A DNA stretch of 64,000 nucleotides from Duganella sp. BJB480 (GTDB taxonomy: Bacteria > Pseudomonadota > Gammaproteobacteria > Burkholderiales > Burkholderiaceae_D). Positions within the stretch are counted from its first letter, which is position 1. Every line of letters begins with the position of its first letter. Location of the stretch: the NCBI GenBank assembly GCA_003416985.1, contig QVIN01000001.1, forward strand, positions 868,001-932,000, in the 5' to 3' direction. The notes beneath the pieces were generated by a model. The model saw only the letters and a list, made by a program, of their open reading frames with translations, was not told the origin of the DNA and searched no databases. The translations under genes and the position numbers were made by a program. This document shows positions 45,288 to 54,406 of this stretch, piece after piece.

Positions 45288-46071
45288 ACAGGGCGTCCAG
45301 CACCGCGTCCGGCTGCTCGCTCATCAGCGAGTGGCCGCTGTCCACCGTCACCACCTTGCCGTGGCTGATGGTGGAGGTCAGCAGCTTGGTGGATTTAGGT
45401 GGCGTCATCACGTCGCGCGCGCCGAACAGGAACAGGGTGGGACAGCGCACCGCCTGCGCGGCCGCTTCGCCGTTGGCGTAGGCGTTGCAGGCCGAGAAGT
45501 CGGTGTGGAACACCTGCTGCGGATTGATCTGCGAGATGCGCTGCATCAGCCGGCGCGAGCCTCCCATGATGCTGAAGCCCGGCCCCGGACAGGACGGCTT
45601 CTGCGCGATCGACGAGTGCGACCAGATGTTGACCATGTCGATGGCGCTCTGCTCGTCGGTGCGCGAGGTTTCCAGCAGCGCGTCCGAGACCTTCATCGGG
45701 TAGGTCGAGCCGATCATGCCCAGGTGCGTGATGCGCTCGGGCGCCTTGTGCGACGCCTCCAGCGCGATCAGGGAGCCCATGCTGTGGCCGAACAGCGCGG
45801 CCTTTTGCACGCCGGCGGCGTCCAGCACTTGCAGCAGCCAGTCCGCCAGCTCCGGCACGCTGGCCTTGGCCTCGCCCTTGCTGCGGCCATGGCCCGGCAG
45901 GTCGACCGCCAGCACGCTGTAGCCGTGGTGGGCGAAATAGCGGGTCTGCAGCACCCACACGGAATGATCGTTCTGAGCGCCGTGGATGAAGACCACGGTC
46001 GGCAAGGCGGCGTTGAATGGCTTGCCGCCGGTGTAGCAGTAAGCGTCCACGCCTTGTACGGTCAGCAGCAT
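45268..46071 (-). CDS. alpha/beta hydrolase family protein
   Basis: The 267-residue protein has the oxyanion segment FIHGAQNDHSVW, the elbow FGHSMGS (Ser near 97), an acid in FGARDVMTP near 216 and a final His in DSGHSLMSE near 245. It is cytosolic. One base separates it from the upstream metY gene, so the two form an operon. Some hydrolases beside metY are homoserine acetyltransferases, but the length and motifs here fit a simple esterase better. Confidence 0.85.
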   Translation of the reverse strand: MLLTVQGVDAYCYTGGKPFNAALPTVVFIHGAQNDHSVWVLQTRYFAHHGYSVLAVDLPGHGRSKGEAKASVPELADWLLQVLDAAGVQKAALFGHSMGSLIALEASHKAPERITHLGMIGSTYPMKVSDALLETSRTDEQSAIDMVNIWSHSSIAQKPSCPGPGFSIMGGSRRLMQRISQINPQQVFHTDFSACNAYANGEAAAQAVRCPTLFLFGARDVMTPPKSTKLLTSTISHGKVVTVDSGHSLMSEQPDAVLDALFSFAGT

Positions 46072-46072
46072 G

Positions 46073-47383
46073 TCATGCTCCTTTCTGCGACAGTTTCAGG
46101 CCGCGCGCCAGGTCTTCGATCAAATCGTCCACGTCCTCCAGCCCTACCGACAGCCGCATCGTGCCCTCGGTGATGCCGGACGCCGCCAACTGCTCGGCCG
46201 GCACGCGGAAGTGCGTGGTGGAGGCGGGATGGATCGCCAGCGACTTGGCGTCGCCGACGTTGGCCAGGTGCGAGAACACTTTCAGGCTGTCGACGAAGCG
46301 GCGGCCGGCGGCGCGGTCGCCCTTCAGGTTGAACGAGAACACGGCGCCGCAGCCCTTGGGTAGCAGGCGCTTGGCCAGCTCGTAGTCCGGGTGCGACGGC
46401 AGCTCGGGGTAGGACACCGATTCCACCGCGGGATTCGACAGCAGGAACTCCACCACCTTGCGGGTGTTGGCCACGTGCCGGTCCATGCGCAGGGCCAGCG
46501 TCTCCACGCCCTGCAGCACGGCGAAGGCGTTGTGGGGGCTCATGACGGCGCCGAAGTCGCGCAGGCCCTCGCGCCGCGCGCGCAGCGCGAACGCCGCCAC
46601 CGTCGACTCTTCGGTGAACACCATGCCGTGGAAGCCGTCGTACGGCTCGCACAGCTCGGCGAAGCGGCCGGTCTTGTCGTACGCCGCCTGCCAGTCGAAG
46701 GTGCCGCCGTCCACCAGCAGGCCGCCGATGGCGGTGCCGTGCCCGCACAGGAACTTGGTGGCCGAGTGGAACACCAGGTCGGCGCCGTGTTCGAAGGGCT
46801 TGAGCAGGTAGGGCGTGGTGAAGGTGGAGTCCATCATCAGCGGCAGGTGCTGCTCGTGCGCGATGGCGGCGACGGCTTCGATATCGAGCACGTCCAGGCC
46901 CGGATTGCCCAGCGTTTCGGCGAACAGCACCTTGGTGTTCGGGCGGATCGCGGCGCGCCAGGCGTCGAGGTCGCGCGGGTCGACGAAGGTGGTCTCGATG
47001 CCGAAGCGCTTGAGCGTGTAGGCCAGCATGTTGTGCGAGCCGCCGTACAACGCGCGCGAGGCGACGATGTGCGAGCCGGCACCGGCGATGGTGGCCAGCC
47101 CCAGGTGCATCGCTGCCTGGCCGCTGGCGGTGGCGATGCCGGCCACGCCGCCTTCCAGCGCGGCGATGCGTTCCTCCAGCACCGCGTTGGTGGGGTTCGA
47201 GATGCGCGAGTAGACGTGGCCGGCGCGTTCCATGTTGAACAGCGAGGCGGCGTGGTCGGAGTCCTTGAAGGCAAACGATGAGGTGAAATAGACTGGCGTG
47301 GCGCGCGCGCCGGTGGCCGGGTCGGGCGCCGCGCCGGCGTGCAGCGCGAGGGTGTCAAAGCCGGGATATCTGGGTCCGCTCAT
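46073..47383 (-). CDS. metY: O-acetylhomoserine sulfhydrylase
   Basis: The 436-residue Cys/Met-metabolism PLP enzyme has YSRISNPTNAVLEERIAALEGG, ALYGGSHNML, FAETLGNPGLDVLDI and the PLP Lys in HSATKFLCGHG. Length and the long C-terminal domain fit O-acetylhomoserine aminocarboxypropyltransferases, which make homocysteine from acetylhomoserine and sulfide. A closely related MetZ-type activity on succinylhomoserine cannot be excluded. Confidence 0.9.
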   Translation of the reverse strand: MSGPRYPGFDTLALHAGAAPDPATGARATPVYFTSSFAFKDSDHAASLFNMERAGHVYSRISNPTNAVLEERIAALEGGVAGIATASGQAAMHLGLATIAGAGSHIVASRALYGGSHNMLAYTLKRFGIETTFVDPRDLDAWRAAIRPNTKVLFAETLGNPGLDVLDIEAVAAIAHEQHLPLMMDSTFTTPYLLKPFEHGADLVFHSATKFLCGHGTAIGGLLVDGGTFDWQAAYDKTGRFAELCEPYDGFHGMVFTEESTVAAFALRARREGLRDFGAVMSPHNAFAVLQGVETLALRMDRHVANTRKVVEFLLSNPAVESVSYPELPSHPDYELAKRLLPKGCGAVFSFNLKGDRAAGRRFVDSLKVFSHLANVGDAKSLAIHPASTTHFRVPAEQLAASGITEGTMRLSVGLEDVDDLIEDLARGLKLSQKGA

Positions 47384-47579
47384 GTGGTCTCGTTGGAGTT
47401 GTAGGAATGCTGGGCATCCTACCCTGAATCGCGGCTTGGCAACAGCACTGTAAAAATGTTGAGATTTGCTTATCCAGAGCGCTGGATTTTTTGCCGGGCA
47501 TACGCTACATTCGCTATAAGGCTACAATAAACAGAACCCCCATTCACAAAGCCTATATCAGCGGACAGGACGGCCCAAA

Positions 47580-48035
47580 ATGAAAGTCTCCGAAATTCTT
47601 CAGGTTAAAGGCAGCATTCTTTACACGATCTCTCCTGACCAGCCTTTGGCAGACGCCGCCAATACGATGGCGGAGAAAGACATCGGTTCGCTGGTGGTCA
47701 TGGAATTCGGCGAGCTGGCGGGCATGCTGACCTTCCGCGAAGTGCTGCGCGCGCTGCACGAGAACGCGGGCACGGTGGGCACCGGCACGGTGCGCAAGCA
47801 CATGGACGATCATCCGATCACCGTCACGCCGGACACCGAGGTCAACGAGGTGCGTCGCATCATGCTGGAAAAGCACGCGCGCTACCTGCCGGTGATGAAC
47901 GCCAAGACCATCCTGGGCGTGATCTCGTTCTACGACGTGGCGCGCGCGGTGCTGGAGGCGCAGAGCTTCGAGAACAAGATGCTGAAGGCCTACATCCGCG
48001 ACTGGCCGGCCGAGACGGCGGACCAGGCCGACTAA
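47580..48035 (+). CDS. tandem CBS-domain protein
   Basis: The 151-residue protein is two CBS motifs (about 8-60 and 75-130) and little else. CBS pairs bind adenosyl ligands such as AMP or ATP and regulate partner proteins. It stands alone, ended by a long-stem terminator, and its target cannot be told from context. Confidence 0.9.
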   Translation: MKVSEILQVKGSILYTISPDQPLADAANTMAEKDIGSLVVMEFGELAGMLTFREVLRALHENAGTVGTGTVRKHMDDHPITVTPDTEVNEVRRIMLEKHARYLPVMNAKTILGVISFYDVARAVLEAQSFENKMLKAYIRDWPAETADQAD

Positions 48036-48064
48036 ACACAAGCCGGCGTCCGGCGCCGGCAGGC

Positions 48065-48124
48065 AAACCGCCATGCGGCCATGCGACGATCTTGAACGTC
48101 GCATGACCGCATGGCGGTTTTTTT
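48065..48124. terminator. long-stem bidirectional terminator
   Basis: Two 24-base arms (48065-48088 and 48097-48120) pair with a single mismatch around an 8-base loop and run into seven T on the plus strand. It ends the CBS gene and lies just before the stop of the convergent EAL gene, so it may serve both, though the T-run favours the plus direction. Confidence 0.85.
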
Positions 48125-48125
48125 A

Positions 48126-50387
48126 TCAGGCCGCGCCTTCCAGCGTGTCGTTGTTGAGCCAGCCGTTGAGCGCCGTCGCCGTCATCGGCCGCGCGAACAG
48201 GAAGCCCTGCGCCAGCGGGCAGCCCAGCGCCTGCAGGATCTGCGCCTGGCGCTCGTCCTCCACGCCTTCCGCGATCACGGCCAGGCCGAGGTTGCGGCCC
48301 AGCTGGATCACCATCTCGGCGATGCTGCTGCCGCGCGCCGAGCCGGTGATCTCGGTGACGAAGGCGCGGTCGATCTTCAGGCGGTCGATCTGCAGCCGCT
48401 GCAGGTAGGACAGCGACGAGAAGCCGGTGCCGAAGTCGTCGATCGCGATGCTCACACCGGTCTGCTTGATCTGGCCCAGCATCTTGATCAGCATGTCCGG
48501 CTCTTCCATCGCCATCGATTCGGTGATCTCCAGCTCCACGTATTCCGGCGGCGCGCCGGTGTCGTCCAGCGCCTTGCGCAGGGTCTCCAGGAAGTGCGGA
48601 TGGCGGAACTGCACCTGCGAGACGTTAATCGACATCATGAAGTCCAGATGGCCGGCCTTGCGCAGGTCCACCAGCTCCTGGCAGGCGGTGCGCATGACCC
48701 ACGCGCCCAGGTCGATGATCAGGCCCGAATATTCGGCGATCGGAATGAAGCGGTCCGGCGAAATGAACTTGCCGTCCGGCGTCTGCCAGCGCAGCAGCGC
48801 CTCGGCGCCCATCGGCCGGCGCGTGGCCAGGTCGATCTGCGGCTGGTACACCACGAACAGCTGGTTCTGGCCGAAGGCCGTGCGCAGCGCGTGCATCATA
48901 CGCACGCGTTCGCGGATCTCCACGCCCATCGAGCGCGAGAAGTAGAAGTGGCCGGCGCGCTGCTGCGACTTGGCGCGCTTGAGGGCGATGTCGGCGTCCT
49001 TGAGGGCGTCGGCGCCGCTGCCTTCGTGCTCGCCCAGGCGCACCAGGCCCAGCGTGGCCGACAGCTGCACGTCCTGGCCGTCGATGCTGAACGGATCGGC
49101 GAACAGCGCCAGGATGTTGGCCGGGTTGACCTGCGACGAATCGCCCAGCACGCAGAAGATGTCGCCGCCGATGCGCGCCACCGTCAGCCGGTCGCCCAGC
49201 TGGGTTTGCAGGCGCCCGGCGACGGCCACCAGCAGCATGTCGCCGAACTGGTGGCCGAGCGCGTCGTTGGTCTCGGCGAAGTGGTCCAGGTCGACCAGCG
49301 ACAGCGTGGCGTCGTCGCGCGCCGGGCCGGCCAGCGTGGCGTCGAGGATCTCGACCAGGCGGGTGCGGTTGGGCAGCTTGGACAGCTGGTCGTAGAAGGC
49401 GGCGTTGTGCAGGTGCGTGACCAGTTCGACGTTGTCCAGGCCCACGGCCACGTTGGAGCAGAACACTTCCAGCAGGCGCTCGTCGATCTCGGTCGGCGCG
49501 CGGCCCACGTCCAGGTAGGCGACGAAGTCGCGGCTGGCCTTGCCGGCGAAGTACAGCGTGATGAAGTCCGGGCCGTAAATGTTGCGGCGCTGGCCCAGCG
49601 TCAGCTCCATGGCGTCGTAGATGGGCTTGTGGTCCTGGTTGCACAGCGTGGCGTTGTCCAGGTGGCGGTAGCTGCCGATGGTGGCCATCACCATCAGCTG
49701 GTGGCAGCCGTCCTCGGGACACTCCTGCACGCACAGCACGCCGTTGCCGTCCTGGCCCAGCAGGTCGGCGATCTGCGCCAGCACGCCGGAGGCGAAGTTC
49801 TGCACGCCGTGCAGCGCCATCAGCTGGGTGCTGGCGTGGACGATCTGGTTCAGGCCGCGCCGGCTGTCGTTGATCTTGCGGATTTGTTCGTAGGAGCGGA
49901 TCGCCGCCGTCACCGTGGTGTACAGCTTGATGCGGGTCAGCTCGGACTTGGTCTTGTAGTCGTTGATGTCGAAATCGCGGATGGCGTCGATCTCCGGCGC
50001 GTAGCCGGGCTGGCCGGTGCGCAGGATGATGCGTACGTCGGCCAGGTTCAGCGTTTCGCGGATGTAGCGCACCAGGTGCAGGCCGGCGTCGTCCTGCTCC
50101 ATCACCACGTCCAGCAGGATGACGGCGATTTCGGATTCGTGCTTCAATAGTTCGCGCGCCTGGCCGGCCGAATACGCATGCACGAATTCCAGCGGGCGCT
50201 GCTGCATGTCGAGGTTGCCCAGCGCGAAGGTGGTGGTCGAGTGAACGTCTTCATCATCGTCGATGATCATGACCCGCCAGACGTTGCGGGCACCGGGCAC
50301 TGCGGGCGTCGCCGGATGCTCTTCTAAGAATACCAGATCGTCGTGATCGTCCTTGGATTGCTCAAGGGGTGTGATCGGTGGGGGCAT
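48126..50387 (-). CDS. REC-DUF3369-GGDEF-EAL signalling protein
   Basis: The 753-residue protein has a receiver (about 37-160, Asp in ILLDVVME), a DUF3369/GAF-like domain (about 175-330), a GGDEF domain (about 340-480) and an EAL domain (about 495-745). The GGDEF site reads GGDIF, so cyclase activity is probably lost. The EAL site keeps EALLRW, DDFGTGFSSL and AEGVED, so it may hydrolyse cyclic di-GMP. The start at 50387 is chosen because GGAG lies 9 bases upstream; an ATG at 50394-50396 sits directly on that site. Confidence 0.9.
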   Translation of the reverse strand: MPPPITPLEQSKDDHDDLVFLEEHPATPAVPGARNVWRVMIIDDDEDVHSTTTFALGNLDMQQRPLEFVHAYSAGQARELLKHESEIAVILLDVVMEQDDAGLHLVRYIRETLNLADVRIILRTGQPGYAPEIDAIRDFDINDYKTKSELTRIKLYTTVTAAIRSYEQIRKINDSRRGLNQIVHASTQLMALHGVQNFASGVLAQIADLLGQDGNGVLCVQECPEDGCHQLMVMATIGSYRHLDNATLCNQDHKPIYDAMELTLGQRRNIYGPDFITLYFAGKASRDFVAYLDVGRAPTEIDERLLEVFCSNVAVGLDNVELVTHLHNAAFYDQLSKLPNRTRLVEILDATLAGPARDDATLSLVDLDHFAETNDALGHQFGDMLLVAVAGRLQTQLGDRLTVARIGGDIFCVLGDSSQVNPANILALFADPFSIDGQDVQLSATLGLVRLGEHEGSGADALKDADIALKRAKSQQRAGHFYFSRSMGVEIRERVRMMHALRTAFGQNQLFVVYQPQIDLATRRPMGAEALLRWQTPDGKFISPDRFIPIAEYSGLIIDLGAWVMRTACQELVDLRKAGHLDFMMSINVSQVQFRHPHFLETLRKALDDTGAPPEYVELEITESMAMEEPDMLIKMLGQIKQTGVSIAIDDFGTGFSSLSYLQRLQIDRLKIDRAFVTEITGSARGSSIAEMVIQLGRNLGLAVIAEGVEDERQAQILQALGCPLAQGFLFARPMTATALNGWLNNDTLEGAA

Positions 50388-50538
50388 GTGTAACATCTCC
50401 AGGATATCTCGGTGTTCTTGAGATCAAGTATATAGCGAATTGTTAAAAAGAACGCGGTTTTCCGGCGCTTTACACAGAACGTTGCATACCGGTGTGCAAG
50501 TTTGCCCAGCTTTCATCGAAAGAATGGTATTTTACCAA

Positions 50539-50566
50539 TTGAAACTTGCCTTGTGGAAATTATCGT
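50539..50566 (+). promoter_or_regulatory. possible promoter of aroC
   Basis: TTGAAA (50539-50544) and TATCGT (50561-50566) with a 16-base spacer lie about 75 bases before aroC. Weak -10; tentative. The rest of the gap from 50388 shows no gene. Confidence 0.3.
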
Positions 50567-50639
50567 GCTTGGCGGGCGGCAAACGCCGCCGGCTGGTAGA
50601 ATTGGGTACTTTCCACCTTTTTCCAAAGATTCTCTTCCT

Positions 50640-51758
50640 ATGTCCGGCAATACATTTGGCAAATTGTTTTCAGTAACTACCTTTGGTGAGTCGCACGGTC
50701 CCGCGATTGGTTGTGTGATCGATGGCTGCCCACCAGGTTTGCCTTTGTCGGAAGCGGACATCCAGCCGGAGCTGGACCGCCGCAAGCCGGGCACCTCGCG
50801 TCACGTGACGCAGCGCAAGGAACCTGACACGGTGGAAATCCTGTCGGGGGTGTACCAGGGCGTCACCACCGGCACGCCGATCGCGCTGCTGATCCGCAAC
50901 GAGGACCAGCGCAGCAAGGATTACGGCAACATCACCGAAAGTTTCCGTCCAGGCCATGCAGATTACACCTATTGGCACAAATACGGCGTCCGCGATCCGC
51001 GCGGCGGCGGCCGCTCGTCGGCGCGGCTGACGGCACCGGTGGTCGGCGCGGCCGCCATCGCCAAGAAATGGCTGAACCAGCAGTACGGCACCGAGTTCAA
51101 GGGCTGCATGAGCCAGCTCGGCGACATCGCCGTGCCGTTCCAGGACTGGTCGCACGTGCACGACAACCCGTTCTTTGCCGCCAGCGGCGACGCCGCCCTG
51201 ATCGCCCGCATGGAGGACGCGATGGACGAGCTGCGCAAGGCCGGCGATTCGATCGGCGCGCGCATCGACGTGATCGCCCGCAACATCCCGGTCGGCCTGG
51301 GCCAGCCCATCTACGACAAGCTCGACGCCGACATCGCCTACGCGATGATGGGCATCAACGCCGTCAAGGGCGTGGAGATCGGCGCCGGCTTCAAGTCGGT
51401 CGAACAGAAGGGCTCGGTGCACGGTGACTCGCTGACGCCCGAAGGCTTCATCGGCAACAACGCCGGCGGCGTGCTGGGCGGCATCTCGACCGGCCAGGAC
51501 ATCACGGTGTCGATCGCCATCAAGCCGACCTCGTCGATCCGCACGCCGCGCCAGTCGATCGACAAGGACGGCAACCCGGTGATGGTGGAGACCTTCGGCC
51601 GCCACGACCCGTGCGTCGGCATCCGCGCCACGCCGATCGCCGAAGCGATGCTGGCCCTGGTACTGATGGACCACGCGCTGATGCACCGCGCGCAGTGCGG
51701 CGACGTCCGTGTCGCCACGCCGAACATCGCGCCGCCCGTGCCGCCAGTCTCCCGCTAA
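50640..51758 (+). CDS. aroC: chorismate synthase
   Basis: The 372-residue protein matches Aro[15 protein letters not shown] near 17-30, [38 protein letters not shown] and a C-terminal [19 protein letters not shown]. It makes chorismate from EPSP, the last shikimate pathway step, using reduced FMN. The ATG is fixed by homology, though no clear Shine-Dalgarno precedes it (CTCTTCCT). An MFS gene follows 3 bases later. Confidence 0.97.
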   Translation: MSGNTFGKLFSVTTFGESHGPAIGCVIDGCPPGLPLSEADIQPELDRRKPGTSRHVTQRKEPDTVEILSGVYQGVTTGTPIALLIRNEDQRSKDYGNITESFRPGHADYTYWHKYGVRDPRGGGRSSARLTAPVVGAAAIAKKWLNQQYGTEFKGCMSQLGDIAVPFQDWSHVHDNPFFAASGDAALIARMEDAMDELRKAGDSIGARIDVIARNIPVGLGQPIYDKLDADIAYAMMGINAVKGVEIGAGFKSVEQKGSVHGDSLTPEGFIGNNAGGVLGGISTGQDITVSIAIKPTSSIRTPRQSIDKDGNPVMVETFGRHDPCVGIRATPIAEAMLALVLMDHALMHRAQCGDVRVATPNIAPPVPPVSR

Positions 51759-51761
51759 GCG

Positions 51762-52913
51762 GTGCCGGTACAAGCCTTCAGCTTCGCCTTATTCCTGTTC
51801 TGCTACTACGCGCACGCGGGAACCTGGTCCACCTACGCCACGCTGTTCTTCGCCGATAAAGGCATGACGGTGGCGCAGATCGGCGTGCTGATGTCGATGA
51901 TCCAGGTGCTGCGCATCGTCGGCCCCAACGTCTGGGGCTACGTCGCCGACCACTACGACCGCCGCGTGTTCGTGCTGCGGATGGCCGGCTTCGCCGCGCT
52001 GGCGGGCTTCAGCGGCTTCTTCTTCGGCAGCACCTTCGTCCACTTCATGCTGGCGATGATCGTGCTGAACCTGTTCACCAGCGGCCAGGCGCCGATCTGC
52101 GAGGCGCTGATGCTGTCCGAGATGCGCGGCGACCTGACCTACTATGGCCGCATCCGCATGTGGGGTTCGATCGGCTTCATCGCCTCGGTCACGCTGGCCG
52201 CGTACGCGCTGGAGCACTACGGCATCGCCGCGCTGCCGTGGGTGGCGGCCGTGCTGCTGGTGCTGACCATCGCCGCCGCGTTCCGCCTGCAGGACGTGCC
52301 GCGCCGCGTGCACAAGGTGGCGCCGCCGCCGTTGATGTCGCTGCTGCGCCGGCGCGAGGTGATCGCCTTCTTCGCCTCGACCGCGTTGATGGTCGCGGCC
52401 CACACCTCGCTGTACACCTTTTATTCGCTCTACCTGGAGCGCAACGGCTACAGCAAGACCGTGATCGGCGCCATGTGGTCGCTGGGCGTGACGGCCGAGG
52501 TGCTGCTGTTCTACTTCCAGGCGCCGCTGTTCAAGCGCTGGGGCGCGCGCAACATGATGCTGGTGACCTTGGCCGTGGCGGTGGTGCGCTTCCTGATGAT
52601 AGGCTTCGGCCCGCACGTGCTGTGGCTGCTGATCGTGGCGCAGGTGATGCACGCGGCCACCTTTGCACTGCATCATTCGTCGTCCGTGATGACCTTGCAG
52701 CGCTGGTTTTCCGGGCCGCTGCAGGCGCGCGGGCAGGCGCTGTACATGAGCATCTCGTACGGCATCGGCGGCTCGCTGGGCGGGCTGTTCCTGGCGCAGT
52801 GGTGGGAGAGGGCGGGGCCGCAGTCGGTGTACTACGTGGCGGCGGCGCTGGTGTCGTGCTCGATGCTGGCGGCCGTGCTGTCCTACCGCTGGCAGCAGCG
52901 CGACACGTATTAG
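51762..52913 (+). CDS. MFS transporter, HcaT-like
   Basis: The 383-residue membrane protein has about 12 helices. The N-terminus FSFALFLFCYYAHAGTWSTY and the GPNVWGYVADHYDRR loop resemble the MFS_1-like/HcaT (phenylpropionate permease) group. GTG start, 3 bases after aroC, so translation is probably coupled. Cargo unknown; an aromatic acid would fit both family and context. Its last 4 bases overlap the convergent HDOD gene. Confidence 0.85.
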   Translation: MPVQAFSFALFLFCYYAHAGTWSTYATLFFADKGMTVAQIGVLMSMIQVLRIVGPNVWGYVADHYDRRVFVLRMAGFAALAGFSGFFFGSTFVHFMLAMIVLNLFTSGQAPICEALMLSEMRGDLTYYGRIRMWGSIGFIASVTLAAYALEHYGIAALPWVAAVLLVLTIAAAFRLQDVPRRVHKVAPPPLMSLLRRREVIAFFASTALMVAAHTSLYTFYSLYLERNGYSKTVIGAMWSLGVTAEVLLFYFQAPLFKRWGARNMMLVTLAVAVVRFLMIGFGPHVLWLLIVAQVMHAATFALHHSSSVMTLQRWFSGPLQARGQALYMSISYGIGGSLGGLFLAQWWERAGPQSVYYVAAALVSCSMLAAVLSYRWQQRDTY

Positions 52914-54406
52914 CCGCGCGAGCCGACCGCTTCCAGCTTGTGGCGGCGTTCGACCGCCCGCACCACCAGCGCCCGCATGTCGTTGAGCAGCGCGAACTCG
53001 GTCTGGCTCAGCTGGATGGGCGGGAAGGAATCGTCCCAGTCGCCGTACAGGAAGCCGGCCGGCTGGCCGTTGGCCGACAGCGGCAGGATCACGAAGCTGC
53101 GCGCCTCGGACAGGGAGCTCTTCCACCACAATGGCAGCTTGGCGGCGAACTTGGCGTCGCGGGCGTTTTCGATGAAGATCACGCGGTCGCTGTTGAGCGC
53201 GGCGTGGAACACGTTCGGCTCGTAGGCGTCGTCGAAGGCCAGCGCCGGCAGCAGTTCCTTGCTGCCTTCGCCAAAGCTGATCTTGGCGGCGTACTGGTTG
53301 TCCTTGCGGTTGCGCACGAAGGCCACCGCGCGCGAGAAGTCCAGTCCCTTGTACACCGTCTCCAGCGCGATCTGCACCATCTGGCCGGGATTGGCCGTCT
53401 CCAGCATGTCGCGCATGTCGGCCAGGCCGCTGAGCAGGATCTTGTTGCCGGCGGCGCGCTGGCGCGTCTTGGCCAGGGCCTTGGCGCGGCGCTCGGCGGG
53501 GCGCGACAGCGGCGCGATGCTCAGGTCGTTGGCCGCCACCACCTTGGCCTGCTCGATGGCGTGCATCAGGTTGTCCGGCTCCACGCCCAGCATGGCTGAA
53601 TACGCCTGCGTCAGTTCCTGGACCACGGCGGCGCCGGCCGCGTCGTCATGCCACAGCGATTCCGCGCACAACGCCGACATGGTCGACAGGCCGGCGATCC
53701 AGTCCGAGCTGCTCACCTCCGCGCCCGGTTCCGGCGGCGCGACCTTGCGCATGCCCTTGACCAGCGTGCCCGGCAGGCCCCAGTGCAGGGCTGCCGCGTG
53801 GCCGATCTCCTCCATCGTCAGGCCCAGCATTTCGGGCGCGACCTGGTCGATGCCGCAGCCGGCCTGGTCGGCCGCGCGCTGCAGTTCCTGCCAGCGCTCC
53901 GGCATGTAGAAGGTCATCATCATGCGGCCCAGCGTGTGCAGCATCGAGCACACCACGGCTTCCTCGCCGTGGCGGCTTTCGGCCGTGTAGGCGATCTGCT
54001 GCGCCACGATCCCGGCCAGCACGGCCTTTTCCATTTCGATGTGGGCGATGGTGGCGTCGGGCGAGCCGGCCGCCAGTTCCTCGATCAGCTTGAGGCCCAG
54101 CGCCAGGTGGCCGATGGCCTCCGTGCCCAGCACCAGTACCGCCTTCGACACCGTGTTCACATGCTGGCCGAAGGCCGAGTACATGCCGCTGTTGGCCAGC
54201 CGCAGCACCTTTTGCGTGAGCACAGGATCGGACAGCACGGTGCGGGTCATGTTGAATTCCTGCTCGTCCTCGCCGCGCATCGCGCCCAGGATGGCGGTGA
54301 TGGCCTTGGCGAAGCCCGGCATGTCGCCGCGCCGGCGGGTGCAGTCCCACAGCGCGGCCAGCGTGGCGTCGCCCAGCGGGGTGCTGGCGGTGAAACGCGC
54401 CGTCAT
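52910..54406 (-). CDS. HDOD domain signalling protein
   Basis: The 498-residue protein has an N-terminal HDOD domain (about 20-210, with VLRLANSGMYS and CSMLHTLGRMMMTFYMPE) and a C-terminal GAF-like domain (about 335-490). HDOD proteins are output or adaptor domains in signalling, without the catalytic residues of HD hydrolases. Its ATG overlaps the stop of the upstream PAS-GGDEF-EAL gene by 4 bases, so the two are made together. Confidence 0.88.
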   Translation of the reverse strand: MTARFTASTPLGDATLAALWDCTRRRGDMPGFAKAITAILGAMRGEDEQEFNMTRTVLSDPVLTQKVLRLANSGMYSAFGQHVNTVSKAVLVLGTEAIGHLALGLKLIEELAAGSPDATIAHIEMEKAVLAGIVAQQIAYTAESRHGEEAVVCSMLHTLGRMMMTFYMPERWQELQRAADQAGCGIDQVAPEMLGLTMEEIGHAAALHWGLPGTLVKGMRKVAPPEPGAEVSSSDWIAGLSTMSALCAESLWHDDAAGAAVVQELTQAYSAMLGVEPDNLMHAIEQAKVVAANDLSIAPLSRPAERRAKALAKTRQRAAGNKILLSGLADMRDMLETANPGQMVQIALETVYKGLDFSRAVAFVRNRKDNQYAAKISFGEGSKELLPALAFDDAYEPNVFHAALNSDRVIFIENARDAKFAAKLPLWWKSSLSEARSFVILPLSANGQPAGFLYGDWDDSFPPIQLSQTEFALLNDMRALVVRAVERRHKLEAVGSRG

